NCBI GenBank assembly: GCA_025738555.1
Contig: JAOVFP010000013.1
Span: 3,348,001-3,412,000, forward strand
Direction of reading: 5' to 3'
DNA: 64,000 nt
Source of the DNA: Cyathus striatus
Taxonomy: Eukaryota > Basidiomycota > Agaricomycetes > Agaricales > Nidulariaceae
Made by a program: the position numbers and the translations under genes. This document shows, piece after piece, positions 1-12,251 of this stretch (positions are counted from its first letter, which is position 1; each line of letters starts with the position of its first letter). The notes under the pieces were generated by a model. The model was not told the origin of the DNA. It saw nothing but the letters and a program-made list of their open reading frames with translations, and ran no database searches.

Positions 1-1526
<1,526 letters not shown>

Positions 1527-2270
1527 CTTGAATGAATGAACGTCAAGTTGCGAAAATGCGGGGTATCAAGCTTCAAGCTCAAGGCTAAAAAGCAGATCGA
1601 CAGAAGTGATCCCTTTTTAAACTTGGTTGAGGCATCCGAAGGCGGGCCTTTATAGATAACCCGCCATAAGGACGATTGCGTGCTCACTTGCAAGCAGGTC
1701 ATGCTCGCCAGGTCGATCAAGACTGAGCCAGACTAATGCGATTATTTCTTTCAGCTGCACGATAGAGGTACGATCACGCAATTCTCATGCTGTATTTCGA
1801 GCGAGCCGAATTTCAATTCGATGTCGAGATATCACAGAAATAGATAAACGTCTTCTCAGGCCGTCAATTCGCTGGTAGGGAAAACACCAAAGCGTGTTCT
1901 TTGTTCGGTTGGTGGGTGCACAAGTCAACCATAACATATGCATAGCTGGAAAAAGACAGATACACCTGTGAACCGGATACTTCTCTCCCGACCACACCGG
2001 CACTCTGCGCGATGCAAAATGTCGGACCATCTCTTCCGTTACGGTACGCTTCGACGCGCATTGTGTTGCTTCTACTTATCAGTCTCGCAGCTTCGTACCC
2101 TCTCGCTCGTGCTATTAACGTTAAATCATATAAATAATAAATCTGAAATTATATTAATCCACGAGAAAATACAGATCAGCCCTCAGCAGTCTGTAGAATG
2201 TGTAGCTGATAGGATATCCTTGTTGAGGTGCATAACTTATCTATCCGAACGGTATAAAATAGACACTTCT
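1527..2270. other. Intergenic: MET17 promoter side and J-protein 3' side
   Basis: This 744-bp space lies between the start of MET17 and the stop of the J-protein gene, both on the minus strand. The long plus-strand open frame that begins here runs across the antisense of the J-protein and shows no family similarity. I see no RNA gene or repeat. The part next to 1526 should hold the MET17 promoter; I could not identify a specific factor site. Confidence 0.5.
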
Positions 2271-3851
2271 TTATCTTTTCAGCACCCCCAATCTCTTCAG
2301 CTCTTCACAGCTCTCTATTACCTCGTTCTTGATTTTCTCCACTTTCTCCCAGTCGGTCCCAATCCCGAAGATCCCGATCTCCGCCTCCTGCGCTCGTTGC
2401 TTCCTGTCCACCCCTCGTTGACATTGGATGTACAAATCCTGAGTATATGTACGGTCAACGCTGTCCTCGAATTTGGCAAGTGCGGGACCGCGCTTCTTGC
2501 CCCTTCCCGGTACTTCCTTCGTCTGTGCAGCCTTGCCAATCTTGATACCATCTTTTGCCAACTCAGGCCCAATGACAGGATGACTCGTGAATTCCGCAGG
2601 ACTAACAAAGTACCGAACACCCAACCCCCCTGTGTGCATCTCAGCATTATACCGCGCCGTGTTTCCAAAGCTGTATCGAGGCTCTGGTACAGGAGGGGTA
2701 GAGAAGAGGTTTGGTATGGCAGAGAGAAGTGATAATCCAAATAGAATAAGAAGCGGCAGTAGCTGAACAAGTAATGACCGTGCTCCTGTCTCGTTTGCTT
2801 GTTGGCGTGCCTGACCAGCGAACCCACCGCCCATGCGCGTCGTCCTGAAGCCCCCCGGTCCAAAGGACGCTGTAAACACTACAAAAATGGGGTATCAAGA
2901 TTCTGACCTTGGAACGTCTGAACGTCGTAAACCCACCTGGGCCACCGCCAAATCCATTACCAAACGGACTACCCCCGCCACCACCACCTCCGAAGAACAT
3001 GTTGAACAAGTCCTCAGGGCTAATTTCAGATTCGAACCCAGTTCCGCCACCGAATGGAGTTGTAGCGAAACCTGACGACTCAGGCATACCACCGTATCGC
3101 GACTCAGGATCTCCGCCGCTGCGATCGTAGACGGAACGCTTTTGTGGGTCTGAATTTGTTAAGAGATAAACTATAAAAAAGTATGCGATTTAAATACCTG
3201 AAAGGACTTGGAACGCCTTCGAAACCACTGCAGAATGAACAAAGATGTAATTAATTTCTGGGGTAATGTCTCGGAAAAGAAGCAATGATAACGCACTTTT
3301 GAATGCCTCATCAGCTCCTGGTGCACCATTCTTGTCGGGATGTAGAGCCAGTGCAAGCTGAACACGCAAAATTAAAGATGTAAATATTTAAATGGAATAA
3401 AACGCGGAAGGCAAACCTTGCGATAAGCCTTCTTGATCTCCGCTTCTTCACAGTCCTTCTTCACAGCTAGAATCTCATAGTACTCTGTCACCTTGCAGGC
3501 CCTCACCCGCTTCACAACAGCATGCTGCTCCACCGTATATTCCCTCTTCTCCCCATTCATTCCACCTGCAGTACCCTCGCTCGCCTTCCCGTTGGCATTT
3601 GCTGTGCGGCGGTGCTTCATCCCACTTGCTGACGGGTGCTCCTCGGTCTGTGATTTGGCATTTCCAGATTGAGAAGATGAAGATGAGGATTCAGCCGAGT
3701 TAATGACAGCAAGGAGCTTGATGGCCTCTGGGGTTTCAAAGAGAGCGATACTCTTTTGGCAGAACTTGCGTGCGGAAGGTATATTGGAAGCATTGTAGTG
3801 TTTCTGAGCGATGGAAAGGCAGCGAATGGCTTCATCCTTATTACTCTCCAT
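2271..3851 (-). CDS. ER-membrane J-domain protein (DNAJB12/DNAJB14-Hlj1 type)
   Basis: Hsp40 co-chaperone expected to sit in the ER membrane with its J domain facing the cytosol, recruiting Hsp70 for ER-associated degradation. The first exon (3851 to about 3420) gives MESNKDEAIRCLSIAQKHYN, the N-terminal region typical of DNAJB12/14, then TEYYEILAVKKDCEEAEIKK, the start of the J domain. The next exon holds the HPD signature (ALHPDKNGAPGADEAFK, about 3300-3355). A Gly/Phe-rich linker follows (GGGGGGGSPFGNGFGGG, around 2950-3000). The last exon has a hydrophobic segment (LLPLLILFGLSLLSAI, about 2700-2760) as membrane anchor and a conserved DUF1977-type C terminus ending at 2271. Domain order and membrane anchor fit the family. 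The length of roughly 450 residues is somewhat longer than human DNAJB12. Both neighbours upstream and downstream are unrelated. Confidence 0.93.
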
Positions 3852-4097
3852 AATGCAGGGGGAGAGAAGAACGGAGATGGAAGAGGCGGAGGAGAATGTC
3901 GAGAGGGAATAAGTTTGGAATAAGTTGTGGAATGGGAAAGGTACGTGGAGGCTATAACATTTAGGGTTAGGTGTTATTTTGGAAATTAAATTATTAACTT
4001 AGCAGATAAGTATTTGCTTCCGTGACTTGACGTTACAGTAATCCCATAATTAGCATGGATCTACTCGACTTACTCATCTTCTACTTACCTCTTCTGC

Positions 4098-5827
4098 ATG
4101 CCACCACAAAATCCTTCAGTCCCTCAGCCAGAGGAGGAGCCAGAGGAACTTGCTCGTTTCAGAGAAGAATGGAAGGCTGAGCTTCAGAGAAGAAGGCAGC
4201 AGTCCAACTCATCGGACTCTACGCTGCAGTCACAGGCTTCAGCTGCTGCTGCCAACAATCAAGGACTCGCAAAGCTCATATTTCACCATCTCCTGCAAAG
4301 CAGCAAGCGCCAATTCCTCCCGTACACTTTCAGACTACAAAGACTGTTGCTCCCGACCATCCAGTTGTGACAGGTGCTGCCGATTCAACCCACGTCTCCC
4401 CAGGCCTCGGAACTGCACTTGCCGCATATCGCCAGGCCGTTCAACACGAACAACACGGGGACCTTGATGAGGCTCTTATTCTCTATCGCCAGGCCTTCCG
4501 CTTAGTGAGTCATATCCTCCCATGATACTGCACAATGCATCCGACAGCAGATTGATAGCATATTTCCTGTACCGGTTAGGATCCTAATGTCGATCGTGCA
4601 TATCATAGGGAAGAAATGATCAACTCTGTGCGACAAGCACAGCAGGGTGGGTTGACAGCCAATAAACTGAAGGTTGTCCTTGCTACCTCAGGGGAAATGG
4701 ATCAACTGGCTGCGGCCATGCAGCAATCATTGTCCATCAAAACCGCTACCCCGGGCAAGCTTGTGGTCACCGGTACGCTTGCAAACACCGTGGCTAATTT
4801 TCCAGAGGACATGAAGTTTGACCCGGAGAATGAGCTTGAGCCAGTTCCTCTCAATAAACTCCCGGAGGAGTTGTTTGTCATAATACTGAGGAAGTTAGAT
4901 CCAGCAAGTGTTGAGAAATTTGCGCGCGTTAGTAGAAAAGCCCGATTCTTGACTCTCGACAATGCAATTTGGAGGTACATGTATTCGACCTTCTCGTATG
5001 GTATACATCTGAAGATAAGTCTCACCTAGAGATTTCGTTACGCACACATATATACCTCCTCAGATAGGAGCGATAGAAGAAATGGTTCCTGTGATCAGGA
5101 ACCATTTAGGAGATTATAGACGTATATATATTGAACATCCACGCGTCCGCTTGGATGGTGTATATATTGCCATATGTCACTACGTGTATGCTCATTTTTC
5201 TTCGTCACTGTTCCGTTTTAACGCGTCTTCAGGCGACATGGATTGAGTGAGAATTCATGGGTTAACGTACGTTTTTCATTTGCCATCATACGCTTATCAA
5301 TAAACTTCCATTAGATAACTCACCTAATTACATATCATCGATACATGTCAGTTCTTCTTTAATGATGCTGGAATGGAATCTAAATAACTAGCAGGCGATT
5401 TTTCTCGAATGGGCAAGTTCTGTCTCTTCTCGCCAACGAGGAATTCAACCCACAACAAGTTATCCCATTGTTAAAACCTACACTAAGGATGAAGGGTCTC
5501 CTCATTGGAAACTGGTATCTAGACGGGACCACCGTCTATTTAACGAATCTCATCGATGCCAGCGGGAAATTCCACATCCCGCTTCCGGGAAACGAAGCTT
5601 CCACTTATCTGGATCGATCAGGATCAACTTTAATGGCTACAAGCCGTTACGTATTCGCAATGTCGCTGAACTTGCGTTCGCGCCCTGTTGGTCGCTGGAA
5701 CAGGATGGATATGCAGACATATGATTCCGTAAACGTAGAGACGGGGGATACTGTACCTGTTGCACTGAAGCACGATAGACCATACTGGTTTTCTAAAGTC
5801 CGTTCTTATGAAAGAGGATTAGTATAG
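4098..5827 (+). CDS. F-box protein, FBXO9/Pof7/Hrt3 type
   Basis: Substrate-recognition subunit of an SCF ubiquitin ligase. The N terminus (LARFREEWKAEL) and a helical repeat (AYRQAVQHEQHGDLDEALIL, about 4415-4480) match the FBXO9 family. The F-box is near 4845-4975 (PLNKLPEELFVIILRKLDP). The next exon (5030-5148) gives PPQIGAIEEMV and DYRRIYIEHPRVRLDGVYIA, and later exons give RHGLSENSWVN, ITHLITYHRYM, RFFSNGQVLSLLANEEF and LRMKGLLIGNWYLDGTTVYL. The C terminus RPYWFSKVRSYE is characteristic and the stop is at 5825-5827. Five short introns can be placed with GT-AG ends and consistent phase. One oddity: between NNQ and TRKAHISPSP (about 4263) the frame moves by -1 without a credible intron. 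A missing G in the GG at 4263-4264 would fix it. Confidence 0.92.
5080..5107. repeat. Perfect 12-bp inverted repeat with 4-nt loop inside an F-box gene exon
   Basis: The left arm AAATGGTTCCTG (5080-5091) and right arm CAGGAACCATTT (5096-5107) are exact reverse complements around TGAT. The hairpin lies wholly inside the exon that codes EMVPVIRNHL of the F-box protein. It is seen directly; any function in RNA folding is a guess. Confidence 0.8.
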
Positions 5828-6398
5828 AGTCAAATATTGTTTAAATTCTGTGTCCGAATTACAACCGAATTATATCATTTTATCCTTATACTTATTCGCG
5901 TTCAACTTTTATATATATATATAAAATGAGTTCCAACGAAGAGAGATATTTCTAAAGTTATGAAAACCTATACTTGGATAAACGAGTACTCGACTAAAAC
6001 GCGGAGTTGCCAGGTGTTTGAACAATGGTTTAAAGTTAGTAGAACTTCCTAGCTTAGAAGGGCCAGTTTATTGGCTTAGGCCCTACGGAGGAACTCTATA
6101 CATACCATAGCAGAGTTGGTAAACTTCTACATTCCAATCTACCTCCTTATTCCCAAATACATCTCTGACAACGTTCCAGGAACAGCCCACTTTGATTGCG
6201 CTTAGTCGTATAGATAATTATGTTATATAAAAAGGCAGGATAGATACGGTTGAAGTTCATTTAACATTGTATATATATATTAGCAAGTATACCTATAATA
6301 AGTAAGAGTTATTCTAAAATCGGCGTACCGGGAGTACATGAGATGGACCCGGCCGCAGGGTAGTGGTTTGGTTGGTAGGTTCCGGGAGGGGGTTACGT
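5828..6398. other. Intergenic between convergent F-box and sterol acyltransferase genes
   Basis: AT-rich 571-bp spacer between two gene 3' ends that face each other. It contains a short alternating AT run at 5911-5923 and a similar one near 6270-6285. No coding sequence, RNA gene or repeat was recognised. It presumably holds the 3' untranslated regions of both genes. Confidence 0.5.
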
Positions 6399-8732
6399 TT
6401 AATATGCGACGTAAGCTACGCAGAGAAGAGGGAATCCAGCATAAAGCCCGAGCCAAAAAACGACGTTGCCCATAAGCCTATTGCGCTTAATAGCGGGAAT
6501 TCGGCCGACGAGAATCAATGGAATCTGAATAATCTAAACATAAAACATATCAGTTAGAGAGAATATAACACAATATGTAGAAGTGAACTACTTGGAGTGT
6601 GAATAGGTAGAATCTATGTCAACAAACGTGAATAGTTGAAGCGTGTCGCAGAATATGAGATACGTACCTAAATTTTTGAGTAACAATAACCATAACAAGC
6701 TCATGCACAGATGCACTCAGTAAGAAAGTTACAAACATCGCCCATCCCCTAGATAATTTGTAGCTAGCCAAAGTCGCAGCGTATACATGTCGAAGAAGGA
6801 AGGCATGTACAGGCTTATTCCATTTCCGAGAGAATTCATCCCAAGAAGTAGAGTTCCACCTAAACGTAGGTTATGTATATATTTAAGAATAGTGAATATT
6901 AACTGCATACTAGATTCGGAGTTAGCTAAGGTTTTGATAGATGTATGTGAGACGGGAGTCCTTACCCAATCTTCATAAAATTGTCTGTCTGCGAAACTAT
7001 CACAAAAGTTAGACGTGCAGCCTTTCATGTGAGGAACGCAACATACTATGAAAGTTCCGCAAAGGCGTTACATATACATTCTAGATTTGGCCCAGGTTAC
7101 GATGTCAGGAAGCGTACTTTGAGATACACTTACCAAAAATTATATAGAATAGTAGGAGATACGCCATCATAAATGGTAACGCCAAGTCAAGAAGAGATCG
7201 GAAAACGGATTGATCAGCGGTAGGGGTATAGGGCAAGATGAAGCTCTCTGTAACGCTGTATAGAAGGACGAAGGTACCAAATGTTGCCACCTTCTCAATT
7301 CCATTAGAAAGGGGAAGCTCGTGAAGAAAGTAGATGAAACGTACAGTTTTCTCAAAGACGTACAGTGGCCGAATGCTGTCCAGTAATCAGTACCAATGTT
7401 ATAGGTCATGACATTATCCTTACCGGTCAGTTCTGGGATATTCAAGTTCATAAACGAGAGTCGGAGTAAGCTGGTAAACTGCAAAATTCTTGAGACTGAT
7501 AGACTCCGGCCAAGTGATATACAACGGCCCCGGACTAGTCAATTCACTCCTCGTATCAGAATACTCATGCGCCAAACTAGCCACGGCGAGGTGTGGGTGA
7601 TTCACTAGAATATGAGGTTCTGAGCCTCTGGCTGATTCATCTTCACTGTACGTGACTGAAGCACCAGCGTTTGAACCGTCAATAGGAGATGCTTTCTGTG
7701 TAATCTTGATTGTACTTTCAGGACGGGAAGCAGCAGCGGCCAATCGTTTCCGAAGCGTCACTGCAGTATTTGCATCAACATATGATGATGCTGAGCCTAC
7801 TGGGACTGAAGGGGTGCTACTAGGTGTATCTTCCTCGGCACTAGCGCCCGCGTCAGAGCTAGCACTTCCAATGCGAGTTGTAGTAGTGTCAAGCATCTCC
7901 TTTCGTTCCTCAGCATCATGAATAGCATTCTCCCAGCCTCCCACGGATTCGGTGGCTTTGCGAAGCTGCTTCATGATGTCATCACACTGCTTGCTAATAT
8001 ACTGAAGCTGTCCGTTCACGGTCATATATGAATGCATTTTCATGATCATGACCTACGAACCGTTGAAAATGAGTTAGAATTGTGGATTAATGTACTTACC
8101 AACGAATGGAGGGTAAAGAAGCCTGACTGAACCCAAGGCCATTTCCTGGAGCCATTTTACAGTAGCGGCTTCAAAACTGCACAACAGAACTTACCGATTG
8201 AAAGTCCAGATGATGGCAGTAAACAGTATCGACGTTTGCAGTGCATGCTGAATGATTATCCCAGTCCAATGATAACGTAACCAACCCATTTTGAGTGCAG
8301 TGGCAAACGGAACACACAGACCAGTTGTGAGAACCAGAACGGCGTCACTTATGGCCAACGTTATCGCGTCTTGAGAAAACATGGTAGCAAAACGAAGGTT
8401 CAAGGGACGCCCGCTTGCCTCGATACTTTGGATATAGGTCCTAACCGTGAAAAGAAATATGGAAATCCAGAAAAGAGAGAAGAATCCCTGAAAATTATTT
8501 AGATGCTATAACATTGCAACTCCAAGCAACTCACGCGAAACTCATTAGTCCCCGACCGTTCATTGTTGATATCGAAAGTAGACTTCCGTGGTGCAAAGGT
8601 GATGAGTGCACGTAATTTCTTTGAGGACTTGGAACGATATGGCTTTGACACATAAAGGGTACCATCGGAAGTGGAGAAGCCTCCACTAGCTGTACGAACG
8701 ATATTTGAAGCTTGTTCTGGCTTAAGACTCAT
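6399..8732 (-). CDS. ARE2: Sterol O-acyltransferase (ACAT/ARE, MBOAT family), frame-disrupted at one junction
   Basis: ER enzyme that esterifies sterols with fatty acyl-CoA for storage in lipid droplets; an ARE1/ARE2 orthologue cannot be told apart here. The ATG is at 8732 (MSLKPEQASNIVRTASGGFS). Exons then give the first membrane segment (FFSLFWISIFLFTVRT), GLCVPFATALKMGWLRYHWT and the cytosolic loop with KMHSYMTVNGQL. These are followed by TPTLVYELEYPRTDR (about 7420), VATFGTFVLLYSVTESFILP and FADRQFYEDW (6966-7000). The active-site histidine region SASVHELVM is at about 6690-6715. The last exons give IIQIPLILVGR and the signature LGLYAGFPLLCVAYVAY, with the stop at 6399. At the FYxDWWN junction the canonical donor (GTAAGG) and acceptor (TTTAG) join out of frame by one base and would stop after seven codons. 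One G fewer in the GGG at 6965-6967 restores DWWN. Confidence 0.92.
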
Positions 8733-9559
8733 GCTTGCAGATGATAAGACAGTGTCCCAAAGATAAACGGACTTCAGAAGCGATGAGCTCTTTTAGTGTC
8801 ACCGGTACAACGGCAGGATGGTAGGAGGCTAAGAGGGATAAGAGCACGATGTATGACAGAAGGTTTGGGGTTACGGTGGTAGAAATGAAAGTAGGTGAAA
8901 CAGAGCAAGATTGAAATATTGAAGATAGGCGTTGATCAAAAGTGAGCATGAACTTGAAACCAGTACTGAAGTTATACCCTGGTCATCGGAAGATATTTAT
9001 ACTGGCTACGTCATTTCAACACGATACTTCAGTAAGTACATACTACTACAAAAGACAAAATACTTAGTGACACTGACAAGTACAAGCTAATGTCTGTCCT
9101 ATTCAAAACGACGTCCCATACGTAGAGAAAAGGGGTAGATGCCCTGCAAAGACTCGTAAAAAAGTGTCATTTTAGCCATGTAGTTTAACGACGAGCACAT
9201 AGGATAGGACACAGGACGTAGATAATCACGGGAGAAGTTAACCGAAAATATTAAAGAAATAAAGATTATGGGATTACGATTCGGAGAACTTCAATGGAGA
9301 ATGAGAATTTGTAGTCAAATATTTCATTTTTTGGGAGTGCAACAGAATAATATGAACCTCGAAACTGACATATTGACGAGGGTTAACGTTAAATAGAAAA
9401 GAGCTGTTTAATATTGTTTGGGCCTAATTAGTCGACCTGACATCGTTTCACAAGACTACCAATTTAAAGTTCTTTCTTTCGTATTGCTACCACTAGGGTG
9501 TTTAAGCTTCAAGAGCTCAACTTGTTGTCTATATTCTTTCTGGTTTTCCACTCAAAGTT
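8733..9559. promoter_or_regulatory. Divergent promoter region, sterol acyltransferase / Clr2
   Basis: This 827-bp space separates two divergently transcribed genes and must hold both promoters. A minus-strand open frame (8722-8949) has no recognised similarity and is probably leader sequence. No TATA box, RNA gene or repeat could be assigned with confidence. Confidence 0.5.
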
Positions 9560-12062
9560 ATGTCTGCGCGAAGGGTTGCCGAAGGGAAGCTTGATCTTCC
9601 ATCCAACCCTACATGGATTGACTTCCCAGAATCTGACGGCAATGCTTCAACATGGCCAACTAATACAACGAGAGTTATCGATCACGAAGGTCACGTCAAC
9701 TTCATGCAAGTGCAGGATCTAATGTCCTACTCAGCAGTGCGGTGGAGGATAACCATTGCAAAGGCTATCGCAGTGGAGATGCGCATGCCAGGTAAGTCCT
9801 CTGTCACATCTCTTATCTTGCCTTTCTAACTATAATGTAATTGAGAGGGACCTAGCTATGTCTTGAGAGATTGGCCTAACGGTTATCGTATGTTTGATCA
9901 TAATAAAGGACCCGTCGATAATCCTAGGCACGACATTTACCTCTTCGGTTCGAATCCACATACTACATGCTTCAATTTACTTACTTCGTTGCGCAGGTTC
10001 TCCTAAAAAGTTTCGTTCAGTTAACGAGTTTATTCCGCATGCTATATGGCTATATCGCGACTACAAAAGGACACCAGCTGCTTGCCAATGTAAATACTGC
10101 GCCAAGAAAACCCAGAAGGAGGTCACTTCCACGCTGAGCATCTTTCGTTCAACGCCTATATCTTCCAGTCCTATTCCATCAGCAAACAAGACACGAGTAG
10201 TCCGTGAGAAAAATATAAGCCTACATTCAAATCGGGAGCGCCAACGGGATCAGAAGGTTTATGCTTCCGTTCAAAAAGCACTCAAGCCTGTAAATCAGAC
10301 TCTTTCCCTAAAGCCCTCCTCGCATGTACTAAAACAGCCGATGGTAGCTGAGCGCAATGCTGACATTCGAGCTGTGACTGCTAGAACGTCGATGCCTCTT
10401 AAACGGTGGTATAGGGAAGGAGAGCTTGTATTCTGCGCTATAAAGCCTCCTATTGTTGGACCGTCTCCGGACGTCGTTATCAACGTCTGGCCAGGAATTG
10501 TCGAAGAGACTAAATTGAAAACTATGCCTGGTCCACGAGATGATAAGATTCCTGCCGATACCGCAAGCTACCCTACGGGACAACCTGCTTTTAACAACGA
10601 GACTCCAAGCGGTGTTGTTCTAGACCATGATAGTTCAATCGAACCTTCATGGTCAGTTCGACAGTCTAATATGTACAAAGTCCTGCTTCTCGCCGTATCT
10701 CATTCATTGGTTGTATCGGATGACGAGGTTCTACCTTATCAAGCTTACAGTATGCCCGAGGGACTTATACAAGCTCTATCTGCGCAAGAGCTTGATTTGA
10801 ATCGCGAGAAAATGAAAGGGTTTAACCCACGTCCAGGCGATTCAGGCCCTTCTCCAAACTTCGTGGATGCTTCATCCCCCTTCGTAGTGGCGATGCATAT
10901 AGGGGTGGAGCTATCAAAGTTTTTCAGCCTTCTGGACGAATACGAGTTCAAATATGCTGTTTCACATCCTCCGCGAGCCCATATCCCTCCCCCTCTCTCA
11001 GCAACGTCTTTACAGTCTGCAATCGAAGCAGCTGGGCGACATAACGCGCAAATTGGAACAGCTTCTACGAGCACCATTGAAGTTGACATCCCCCGAATGC
11101 CAGAAGAGCGGTCATCAACGCGTTTTCAGGGGCTGTGGTGGGGCGCAGAGCGCATATGGGCGGATGATTTTGTCCGGTTGAAAGTTTCTCGAATAGCACT
11201 TGCACCCGACGGAACTGACAATATATATCCTCCCTCTGGTCCCGGAAAAAAAACCGTTCAGTACGTAATTGCCAATGGAGGTGATCCATCCCAATATGGT
11301 GCCGGGTCCCGCGGCGTATTTATGCGAGTGACTGCGTTTTTCATTGTAGATGTATGGTTGGCAAATAACTGCATCCAGCAAGAAGTAAGAGTTTGTGGGA
11401 TGCTATATGAGCTCGCTGATGAGGATTGGGAAGAACCTGAAGAACATATGAACCCACCACTCTCAACGGAACCAACACAATCTGGCTCGTCTACTGCCAC
11501 TACGTCGGCGCCTTCGTCAGGGTATACACCGGGGCCCTCTCCGTTAAAACCACCTTCGCTTCCAAACTTTGAACCCGCTGTTCCGGTTCCATCAACTTCA
11601 TCTTCCGACCTTCCATCCTCTCCCAACTACTCCTCCAAGCCGATATCTACCTCACAGTATCTGCTACCTGAAGCTCCTCGTGGCTATCGTTTCCGTCAGA
11701 TAATGCCTGACGAATGCGAGATGGAGATGAGCTTGTCTCTTCTTAGCGGACGATACTATCCAAGGATCCTTGATCATCCTATGCTAAAAGCGACTGTGGC
11801 TGGTGCTCGGGACCCTTCTGAGGAAGCAGGTATGGGAAGTTATTTGTGGGCTTTGGAGGGTCTTAATGCTGGATTCTATAATGCAGTGGATGCTCAGTAC
11901 TACAGAAAGAGTAGAGTTAGGATGATGGATGATGCCGACAAAAATGCAATGGCAAAATTGGAAGAACTCAACAAACAATCGCCACAGAGAGGTGACTCGC
12001 TTATGGAAGACGACACTGAACACCATTCTGCGCTAAGCAATTCTATGAATGTGGACAGTTGA
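9560..12062 (+). CDS. Clr2-like transcriptional silencing protein
   Basis: Homologue of Cryptic loci regulator 2, a structural subunit of the Snf2/HDAC repressor complex (SHREC) that silences heterochromatin in fission yeast. Exon 1 (9560-9791) gives MSARRVAEGKLDLPSNPTW and a conserved block ending RMPG. Exon 2 (from 9856) gives YVLRDWPNGYRMFDHNKGP and PRHDIYLFG. Exon 3 opens with SPKKFRSVNEFIPHAIWLYR and the zinc-binding-like CQCKYC (about 10090). These are the N-terminal Clr2 signatures. The large last exon contains the C-terminal Clr2 domain start (PLKRWYREGELVFCAI, about 10395). Conserved blocks follow, then a Ser/Pro-rich stretch (about 11460-11650), and APRGYRFRQIMPDECEMEMS (about 11670). 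At the exon 1/2 junction the canonical splice gives a frame one base short (immediate TGA); an extra G at either side would restore PGYVLRDW. Confidence 0.9.
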
Positions 12063-12251
12063 GACTGGGTAATGCATTTCATACATTCGGATGATTGATC
12101 TTTGCTGTACACACAATATGATCGCTTTTTGCAAACAATTGTAACACTACTAATATATATCACTGACACGCCCTACCCCAAACCCGAGACTACTATAGGA
12201 TATGTGCTGATTTACATTGTACATAATTAATTACTAGGTTACTAGGAATTT

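Noticed and set aside
1938..2732. A 264-codon plus-strand open frame
   Set aside because: Most of it is antisense to the conserved C-terminal exon of the J-protein gene, and its translation shows no family features.
9870..9955. tRNA-like boxes: a TGGCCTAACGG stretch followed about 70 nt later by GGTTCGAATCC, resembling internal A and B boxes
   Set aside because: The same bases encode the conserved Clr2 block VLRDWPNGYRMFDH and the G/S junction of the next exon, and no acceptor-stem pairing is apparent. I treat it as coincidence.
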